From: Candidatus Zipacnadia bacterium | Lineage (GTDB): Bacteria > Armatimonadota > Zipacnadia > Zipacnadales > JABUFB01 | Direction of reading: 5' to 3' | Assembly: GCA_029821745.1 (NCBI GenBank) | Contig: JALGSS010000002.1 | Span: forward strand, 1 to 53,077 | DNA length: 53,077 nt | In this document: one piece after another, positions 20,875 to 27,919 of the stretch | Layout of the letters: each line of letters begins with the position of its first letter | How positions within the stretch are numbered: position 1 is the first letter of the stretch | Notes under the pieces: generated by a model | What the model was told of the DNA's origin: nothing | Database searches by the model: none | Seen by the model: only the letters and a program-made list of their open reading frames with translations | Position numbers and translations under genes: made by a program

Positions 20875-21061
20875 GAAGGCCTCCTGCGGGCTCCATCCCG
20901 GGTTCCCAGCACAGAACTGGGTGGCTCGGCGTTGACTGAGCGGTCAGTCTCGTTCACTGGTGTACTTCGTTTGGCGGGCCGCCGGAACCTGCACAACCGG
21001 CCGTGGAAGCCGTGATGTGATTCTGGGTGACACAGCACGGTACGGCCGTGTCAGGAGAGAT

Positions 21062-21531
21062 TGGTCTGAACCCCGGATCTTGGTCCACCTGGAATGAGAG
21101 TGGATGAAGGCGTATGGTGGTTGAGGGCGGACCGATAGCGCTGAAGCGGCAGCGCTGAACCGGGCACCTGCTCAGATAGCAGCCGCCAGTTCCCGGCACT
21201 CCTCACTGCCCATCCAGTTGCGTAGTTCGTCCAATAGGGGGAGCCATCGATTTCACGAATGCGTCGGGTTGCCCCTCCTTCGAGGGGCGGCCCGTTTGCT
21301 TGTCCACTACTGCGTTCGCGGACAAGTACCTCCGCCGTGGCCCCCCTCTTCTCCGACCGCGCCACTTCAGTGAGTCAGGGCGCCAATGGCATGTGGAGAG
21401 CGACTCGTCGCCAGTAGCAGGATACCTGCCTCACAGGCGGAGATCTCTCGCTGCAGGTGGTATCAAGACGGGGGCAATACCAGAGGCCCAAAGTACCACA
21501 TAGGAACTGGTATCACTCACGAGGGCAGGTC
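21062..21531. repeat. Near-complete copy of the dispersed repeat (MITE-like, ~420 bp core) plus outer block
   Basis: Left TTGGTCTGAACCCCGGATCTTGGTCCACCTGGAATGAGAGTGG; right end (reverse complement) TGGTATTGCCCCCGTCTTGATACCACCTGCAGCGAGAG; micro-ORF and hairpin inside; outer GGAACTGGTATCACTCACGAGGGCAGGTCA. Confidence 0.75.
21265..21294 (+). terminator. Hairpin related to the 12090 element
   Basis: CGGGTTGCCCCTC-CTTC-GAGGGGCGGCCCG followed by TTT. Confidence 0.6.
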
Positions 21532-21532
21532 A

Positions 21533-23842
21533 TCACCGCCCCAGGCTCTCGACACCTCCGGGCGCGTCCACGAAGACCGAGTTGTCGCCTCCGAACTCGG
21601 TATTGTCATTGGCGCGCGAGGGGTACACATCCGCGCCTCCCCCGAGGTCAGCGAAGAAGCTCAGGGACTTCCCGCCGTGGTAGTCATTACCGCCCGCCCG
21701 GCCCTGGTTGGTATACAGGTAAGTGTCGTCACCAGCCATCTCCAGGAAGATCGTGAAGCCGTTCTGTGCCGCGGCCCCCTGGCTGAACGAGCCGCCCTCA
21801 TAGCGATCGTTCCCGGCCCGTTCGATGAACAGGCAGTCCGCCTCGTCCCACGCGATGCCCTGGACGACGGCGTAGCGGGTGCAGTAGCGATCATCGCCGC
21901 CCTCCTCGATCATGCACCCGGATGCCTGGTGGCAGCCGAACCCCTGTGCCCAACGAGAGCCGATGTAGTGGTCATCGCCGTCCCCGCCGCTGTACAGGAT
22001 CCCGAAGCCGTAGAAGTACCCTCCGCCCTGTGAGAAGTTGCCGGCTTCCATGACGTCCGCGCCACCCTCGTCCAGCGCGATGCCGACGCCGCCAGAGGCG
22101 TACGGGCGGTAGCCGAAGCCAACGCCCTGCCCCCAACCCTCGAACACTCCTGCGGTGCCGTACCCGCTCGCCTGGTCGCCCTTGCAGTAGTAACTGTCGG
22201 CGCCGTCGCCCATGTCCCGGATGATCCCCACACCGCCCGCCAGGCCCACGCCTTGCGAGCAGCAGTGGGCCTCGTAGCGGTCATTACCGCTCTCATCCAC
22301 CAGCGCGCCCGCCCCCCAGTGGCCCACGCCCTGATGCATCTGCAGGCCACGGTAGGTGTCGTTGCCGGCGCGGTCGATGAGCAGCCCCACGCCGCAGAAC
22401 CCTGCGCCCTGGGTGTACTTCAGGCCGATGTAGCTGTCGTCCCCGGCCAGGTCCGCGAGAATGCCCACTCCCATGTCCCCGCAGCCCTGGCGGAAAGGCG
22501 CGTGGGTCTCGTAGGCGTCATCGCCGGAGAAATCGACGATCACCGCCGACGGGATTGAGCCCCAGATGGAGGTGGCCTGGGCGTTCGCGTACACGTCGTC
22601 GCCGCCAAGCTCGAACAGCACCGCGAACTCTCTGCCCTGGTAGCGGGAGCGACCTCGCCCGGCGACGACGATGTCCCCGAAGTCCGTCTTACGCTCAGCA
22701 ATGACCGCGGCGTTGAGGTCCTTGCCAGACGCTTCCGCAGCCCGGAGAAGCGAATTCGTGAAGGCCGGCGAGGCAATCCGGGCCACAACTCGCGCCTGGC
22801 CCAGCAGCTCGTCGATGTCCACCTTCCCGGCCAGGTCCAGCACCGGCAGGTAGCGTCCCTGGGCCTCACGGTCCTGATCGTAGCTAAGCATCTTCACGTC
22901 AATGAAGGCGTCCAGCAGTTCCATGCGGTGGGCGCGGATGTACTCAGCTTCATCCTGCGTCAGCGCCGCGAAGGCCCGCTGGTGGCAATCCGCAGCGACC
23001 CGCAACACCTGCTCGACGTACTCCAGGTGCCCGGCCAGGTCCTCGTCGACGAAGGTTGCCTCAATCGTCGGCCGTTCGTCCGCGCGTAGCTCGCGCCGAT
23101 CGAAGGTCACCAGCACGTGACGCGCCGTCTCCAGCACTGCCGTTTCCGGCGTGTCGGGTTGGCCCTGTCTGAGGGCGGCGATGGTCTCGCCGGTGACGGC
23201 TTCGAGCTTGAAGGGATCGCGGAGGACATATCGCAGGATGGGCAGGCGGTCAGGGTCGGGGAAGTGGTCGCAGCGATCGATGCGCCCGAGGATGTCCTCG
23301 GTGGCCTCGCGGTAGCCCGCCTGGTCGATCAGCCGCCAGCAGGCGTCCTGGTAGTCCGGGCGCACGTCAGCCAGGTCGGGGCGCAGCTCATCGTTCGTGG
23401 GCGGGCGGGGATCGTCGAGCTCGGTACGCGGGTAGCGGGTGAGAGTCACCTCGATCGTCTCCAGGCTGGGGGGCGCGTCGGGGTTGTCGGGGTCCTTGCG
23501 CAGGACGAGGCAACTGGCCACATCCCCCGGACGAGCCTTGTCACCGGCCTTACCGAAGGATCGGCTGAGACGTATCTGCTCGCTCTTCCAGACCGCCCCA
23601 TCGATGCTGACGATGATGTCCCCCACGCGCAGGCCGGCGGTCTCAGCGGCGGACATGGCGGGGATGCGCTCGATCTGCAAGCCCCAGGTGGACTCGTATC
23701 GCGTATCCTCAGGGACTGGGACCTCCGTGCCGCCAATGCCCAGGAAGACCTTGCCCATGTACGGTGGCTCGGCGGCGTGGGTGGGTATGGTGAAGCAACA
23801 TGCCACAAGGGCGAGAGTCGCAAGTCGGATCTGGTGGGGCAT
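21533..23842 (-). CDS. Secreted PDZ-domain protein with ~11-12 tandem ~25-aa GDDxY/QGxG repeats
   Basis: MPHQIRLATLALVACCFTIPTHA signal; PDZ-like GLQIERIPAMSAAETAGLRVGDIIVSIDGAVWKS; C-terminal array such as DLAGDDSYIGLKYTQGAGFCGVGLLI / DRAGNDTYRGLQMHQGVGHWGAGALV. Confidence 0.8.
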   Translation of the reverse strand: MPHQIRLATLALVACCFTIPTHAAEPPYMGKVFLGIGGTEVPVPEDTRYESTWGLQIERIPAMSAAETAGLRVGDIIVSIDGAVWKSEQIRLSRSFGKAGDKARPGDVASCLVLRKDPDNPDAPPSLETIEVTLTRYPRTELDDPRPPTNDELRPDLADVRPDYQDACWRLIDQAGYREATEDILGRIDRCDHFPDPDRLPILRYVLRDPFKLEAVTGETIAALRQGQPDTPETAVLETARHVLVTFDRRELRADERPTIEATFVDEDLAGHLEYVEQVLRVAADCHQRAFAALTQDEAEYIRAHRMELLDAFIDVKMLSYDQDREAQGRYLPVLDLAGKVDIDELLGQARVVARIASPAFTNSLLRAAEASGKDLNAAVIAERKTDFGDIVVAGRGRSRYQGREFAVLFELGGDDVYANAQATSIWGSIPSAVIVDFSGDDAYETHAPFRQGCGDMGVGILADLAGDDSYIGLKYTQGAGFCGVGLLIDRAGNDTYRGLQMHQGVGHWGAGALVDESGNDRYEAHCCSQGVGLAGGVGIIRDMGDGADSYYCKGDQASGYGTAGVFEGWGQGVGFGYRPYASGGVGIALDEGGADVMEAGNFSQGGGYFYGFGILYSGGDGDDHYIGSRWAQGFGCHQASGCMIEEGGDDRYCTRYAVVQGIAWDEADCLFIERAGNDRYEGGSFSQGAAAQNGFTIFLEMAGDDTYLYTNQGRAGGNDYHGGKSLSFFADLGGGADVYPSRANDNTEFGGDNSVFVDAPGGVESLGR

Positions 23843-23949
23843 CGGGCACCTCCGACGGGCGTGCTGGTGCCTTGTCTCGGCTTCCAGGCACATTCGGTCC
23901 GAGGATGACGAAGTCCTCCGTCACTCGGCTCTCGACCGGGCACAGGAGC

Positions 23950-24095
23950 TTCATAGGGGGAGCCATTGATCTGGCGAACGCGACGGGCTGCGTCGGGGGC
24001 ATCGAGGACTCTCTCTGCAGAGGAGCCTGCTCCCAGGCCACGCCAACCGCGAGATGCCTCACTGCAGGTAGCACGAGCACGCGGGCAAGACCAGG
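23950..24095. repeat. Degenerate copy of the dispersed repeat
   Basis: CATAGGGGGAGCCATTGATCTGGCGAACGCGACGGGCT ... CTCACTGCAGGTAGCACGAGCACGCGGGCAAGACC. Confidence 0.45.
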
Positions 24096-24128
24096 ATGCC
24101 TCGCAGTAACAGCTCTCCTCGGGGGGGG

Positions 24129-24654
24129 CTATTCCTCAAAGTATGGTTTGAGCATGATGTAGTTGAGTGCGATCTCCGTTCCCGGCTCGGCCTCGGCGTC
24201 GGCGTCGGTGACCGTGACCGTGACCGTGACCGTGACTGACGGGGCAGCGGCACGGAACCGGATGTGGTGGAGGTTGACCCGGGCCAGTCCGTCATCCTTC
24301 TTCCGGCCGGAGTTGCGCCTGTTGACATAGACATAGGACTTCTCCGGAATGACCTCCGCGCCGGCGTCGAGGACAGCGTTGAGCCCGAACTGCTTAGGGG
24401 CGATTGCGCCCGCGACCACATCGTTGTAGTCGGCGGTGACGAACTGGAGCGTGTAGATACTGCCCGGGCTGAGGCCGGTGGCTGTCCTTCCCGAAAACCC
24501 CGCCCGAATCCCAGCCCATTCTGGAGTCAGTGTAGGTTGCCCGGTCAGTGTGGGGCAATGCGTCCATTTCGGTATGCGGCTGGGGTACAGGCGAGTGTTG
24601 GTGGGCAGTGCAGGGGAACGCTACGGGGGGAGAAACCAGCATGCTCAGGACCAT
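24129..24654 (-). pseudogene. Remnant of a secreted/structural protein C-terminus with apparent frameshift
   Basis: GRTATGLSPGSIYTLQFVTADYNDVVAGAIAPKQFGLNAVLDAGAEVIPEKSYVYVNRRNSGRKKDDGLARVNLHHIRFRAAAPSVTVTVTVTVTDADAEAEPGTEIALNYIMLKPYFEE*, open only from mid-protein. Confidence 0.45.
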
Positions 24655-24689
24655 GAGTGCGCCGAGTTCCTTCTGGCCAGTCTCATCAC

Positions 24690-24850
24690 CCCCATAGCTC
24701 CATATCCACGCTCGCCAATATAGTGGTTCTGTATGACCTTGGGGTGGGGGAGCCCGATACTCCGATCCACAGTGCCCCTGTACTCCCGCCGCGCCTCCTA
24801 TGGTAGTTCTGCGTTACCCCGCAGGGGCATAGCCCACGGTTGCGGACATT
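24690..24850. repeat. Partial copy of the dispersed repeat (VIQNHY/VTQNYH block)
   Basis: CCCCATAGCTCCATATCCACGCTCGCCAATATAGTGGTTCTGTATGACCTTGGGGTGGGGGAG, matching 38259..38320. Confidence 0.6.
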
Positions 24851-25127
24851 CCAGACTGTCCGCCATTTCAGGCGCGGCCCGTCGGCCCATACGCCATGTG
24901 GTGCGCGTGTGCAAGCCGTGATCGGAGCGAAAAGCAGACGAGCAGTTACCGCCAAGGAGGAAAGCGCCAAGCGAATGGTCAACAGGTCGCGTTGAGTGGC
25001 TGACATCCCGGGGCACGCGAACGCAGCCCTGCAAAGCGGCGGACGCCCACGGCCCCGGGCGATACGGGCTTCCGATGGGGACACGTCAGTGGTGTGTGTG
25101 ATTTCTCAGTGGAGCGATGATCTCATC

Positions 25128-25925
25128 ATGTTGATGATCGGCAACATGCTTTGGCGGATCGGCCGAACGCTCGACATCGAGCGCCAGATCGCTTGGACGC
25201 AGCAGGCCGGCTTTGATGGCGTCGGTCTGCATGCCGCCCCCGGCACGCCGGGACGCTGGCGTGGAGTGGAACCCGCCGACTGTGGGGGAGAGGCGCGGGC
25301 GCGCTTGCGCCAGTCGCTCGCAGCCTTCGCCTTCATCGAGATCCACGCCCCTTTCGCTATCAACCTGCAAAACGGGAATCTCGCTGACAGTCTCGCCGCC
25401 CTCGAACCCGTGATGCAGTTCGCGCACGATCTCGGCGCGGCTGTAGTCACGATCCATGCGGTTCTGACGGATGCCGACGAGGCAGGCTGGCGCGCCGCAA
25501 TGCACGAACTCAACGACCTCGCCGCCCGCGCGCAGACCGTCGCGGCGCTGGAGATCATTGAGGGCTTCGGGGCCGTCGCCGGGTGGGACTTGCCGCACGT
25601 CGGCGTCAACCTCGATGTCGGCCACATGATCCTGCCGGCCTACGAGGTCCCGCTGAAGCATTACGGCGGCTTCCGCCCGCTCATCCGCTCGCTCGGCCCG
25701 ACACTCCGCCATCTCCACCTGCATGACGTGGTGGGCGAGCTGGATCATGTCGAGATCGGGACGGGCGAGGTCGCCTTCGAGGATATCGTCGGCGGTTTGG
25801 CGGACATCCACTACGCCCACAACGGGACCCTCGAGATGAACCCCGATCGCGTTAAGCCCACCGGCATACAGCGCAGTCTGGGAACGTTCCGGGAGCTTCT
25901 GACCACCGGGGGGGCCGCACGATGA
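25128..25925 (+). CDS. Sugar phosphate isomerase/epimerase-like TIM barrel protein
   Basis: LWRIGRTLDIERQIAWTQQAGFDGVGLHA...VGVNLDVGHMIL...LRHLHLHDVVGELDHVEIGTGEVAFEDI. Confidence 0.75.
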   Translation: MLMIGNMLWRIGRTLDIERQIAWTQQAGFDGVGLHAAPGTPGRWRGVEPADCGGEARARLRQSLAAFAFIEIHAPFAINLQNGNLADSLAALEPVMQFAHDLGAAVVTIHAVLTDADEAGWRAAMHELNDLAARAQTVAALEIIEGFGAVAGWDLPHVGVNLDVGHMILPAYEVPLKHYGGFRPLIRSLGPTLRHLHLHDVVGELDHVEIGTGEVAFEDIVGGLADIHYAHNGTLEMNPDRVKPTGIQRSLGTFRELLTTGGAAR

Positions 25926-26647
25926 CGCGCCTGTGGCTCGCCGATGTGCACGCCAACTTGCCGGCCTTCGAGGCGGTGCTGGCGGACGCGGGTGAAGTGG
26001 ACGAGGTCGTGTTCCTGGGCGATATTGTGGGCTACGGGCCTCATCCGGCGGCCTGCGTGGAGCTTCTGATGTCGCTGGGTGCGCGGGCGGTGTTGGGGAA
26101 CCACGACGTAGCGGTGCTGGCGTGGCGCGAACGTGCGGCCGCACCGGACGCGCCGCTCAACTGGGACCAGTGGACGCTGGGGCAACTCGACCTGTCGCAC
26201 CTCGCGCATCTCGCGGCGCTGCCCGAAACGCTCTGCCTGTCCGCGTGCGGCCTGTCCACCGTGGTGCGTCATCAACTCCCGGGCGCGCCGTATCTGCATC
26301 CAGCCATGCCGGACGGCGTGCTCGCGACTCATATGGCGGGTCTGTCCTCGCCGCTGACGCTTTGCGGCCATTCCCACTGGGCGCTGGATCGCACCGTCTC
26401 CGGACGCCGGCTAATCTGCCTGCCCGCGGTCGGCCAGCCGCGCAACGGCGATCCGCGCGCCGGCTATGCGCTGGAGCACGGCGGTGGCCTCACCTTCCAT
26501 GTCTGTGCCTACGATGTCGCGCGCGTGCTTGCCGACCTCGAGCGGATCGGGCTGCCCGAGGTCTTCCTGCAGCGCTGGACCAACTTCGTTCGTACGGGTT
26601 TCGATGTGGAATGGTCGCGCGAATACCGGCCGGAAGACTCCCCGTAA
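25922..26647 (+). CDS. Calcineurin-like metallophosphoesterase
   Basis: WLADVHANLPAFEAVL...VVFLGDIVGYGPHPAACVELL...AVLGNHDVAVL; ATGA overlap with the preceding gene. Confidence 0.85.
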   Translation: MTRLWLADVHANLPAFEAVLADAGEVDEVVFLGDIVGYGPHPAACVELLMSLGARAVLGNHDVAVLAWRERAAAPDAPLNWDQWTLGQLDLSHLAHLAALPETLCLSACGLSTVVRHQLPGAPYLHPAMPDGVLATHMAGLSSPLTLCGHSHWALDRTVSGRRLICLPAVGQPRNGDPRAGYALEHGGGLTFHVCAYDVARVLADLERIGLPEVFLQRWTNFVRTGFDVEWSREYRPEDSP

Positions 26648-26938
26648 GCGAGGCCGATCATGTGCTCCCCCCATCCGCTTTGGGCTGGAGATCTGCCTGG
26701 CCATCTCGGAAACTCCGTCCGGACGCCGGACGATCCTGGAGTCGGCGCAGGCAGTCCGGTCAGCGCGGGTCAACGCGGCGTTTGTCTCAGGGCGCGGATT
26801 GGGTATCTGTGAGTGCTGGTCTCTGGTACGTCGAGTTCTTCGTGGCTAATCTCAGCGCCGCCATCGCCCCGATCACCCCACAACAGCTCTCCACGACCCT
26901 TCGTTCCATAACGCCCATGCAAGCTCCTCACGACTCTG

Positions 26939-27100
26939 GTCTGAATCCCGTCTTCTCATCCACCGGGAGTGATAGATGAAGGCACATGCTGGTTCTGGGA
27001 GGCCCAATGGCGACGCGGCGGAAGCGCTGAGACGAGCATCTGGTCAGATAGCAGCCGCCAGTTCCCGACACTCCTCACTGGACATCCAGTTGCGGAGTTG
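26939..27100. repeat. Left end and micro-ORF block of the dispersed repeat
   Basis: CTGGTCTGAATCCCGTCTTCTCATCCACCGGGAGTGATAGATGAAGGCAC...GCAGCCGCCAGTTCCCGACACTCCTCACTGGACATCCAGTTGCGGAGTTGG. Confidence 0.65.
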
Positions 27101-27148
27101 GTCCAACTCGGGGAGCGCAATCAGGATGACCTTGCCCGAGTTGCTCAT
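27044..27148 (-). CDS. Small ORF, 34 aa: MSNSGKVILIALPELDQLRNWMSSEECRELAAAI*
   Basis: ATG preceded by CGGAGGGAACGCAG; starts ~20 nt after the preceding minus-strand gene; C-terminal 24 residues recur at four other intergenic sites. Confidence 0.55.
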   Translation of the reverse strand: MSNSGKVILIALPELDQLRNWMSSEECRELAAAI

Positions 27149-27167
27149 CTGCGTTCCCTCCGTCCGG

Positions 27168-27787
27168 CTACTGACTGACCGGGAGCCTCAGGTTGAGTTG
27201 CATGACGCCGGTGGTGTCGGGGTACATGGGCACGGACCGCCCCGTGCCGGGTATCTTCACGATGACCGCGACCCGGCCGCCGCCCCAGAACTGCGCGGTT
27301 ACATCCTCGTTCTCGTCGAACCAGAACATGATCGGTCCGCCTTGGGCGTCAATGGTCAGCGACCGCACCGCGCCGCGGACGTTGTCGATCCTGCCGGTGC
27401 CCGCGGCGACATCCAGGACGCCGCCGGTCAGGCGGTCCGTGTAGTCGGCGCAGTAGCGGGCGCGGTCTACCGCGTCGCCGGCCAGCGCCAGGTAGAGGCT
27501 GGCGCTGCGAAAGACGAACAGGCGCGTCCAGTCGAAGCGGTAGTGGAGCTTGATCCATCCGCCGGGTGAACCTGCACGTTCTGAGTGACGCGGTACAGGG
27601 GCGCGCCGCCGTAGAGTTCCTCGCGGGCCGCCTCGTAGGAGATGGTGACCTCGCAATAGTCGCCGCGCTGGACGGGCTCGGGCATGGGCGGCGCGACACC
27701 CAGGCCGCCCTCGGCCTGCAACTGCGCGCAGGCGACACCGGCACCTACCATCGCGAACACTGCCAGGGCCAGACGCACGGGCCACAC
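27168..27787 (-). pseudogene. Secreted protein gene interrupted by an apparent frameshift (~27565)
   Basis: N-part MWPVRLALAVFAMVGAGVACAQLQAEGGLGVAPPMPEPVQRGDYCEVTISYEAAREELYGGAPLYRVTQNVQVH in one frame; C-part GSPGGWIKLHYRFDWTRLFVFRSASLYLALAGDAVDRARYCADYTD...MQLNLRLPVSQ* in another. Confidence 0.6.
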
Positions 27788-27919
27788 CTCCGGGCTGCAC
27801 CTGTGCCGTGCGGATGAGGGCTTCGACGCGACCCGCCGCGCGCCCTTTCGCGGGCAGGAGAGAGGCGACGCGACAGTGAACTGTGCTCGCGGAAGCGATC
27901 AGAACGAGAGGCGGATGAG

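Noticed and set aside
21700-22600. Classical RTX toxin (GGxGxDxUx nonapeptides)
   Set aside because: Repeat unit is ~25 aa with a single G-[ND]-D-x-Y turn; no RTX nonapeptide tandem and a Sec-type signal peptide with PDZ instead.
21533-23842. Interpretation of the GDDxY array as a CRISPR or DNA-level tandem repeat
   Set aside because: DNA units are diverged; the periodicity is at protein level with a conserved frame.
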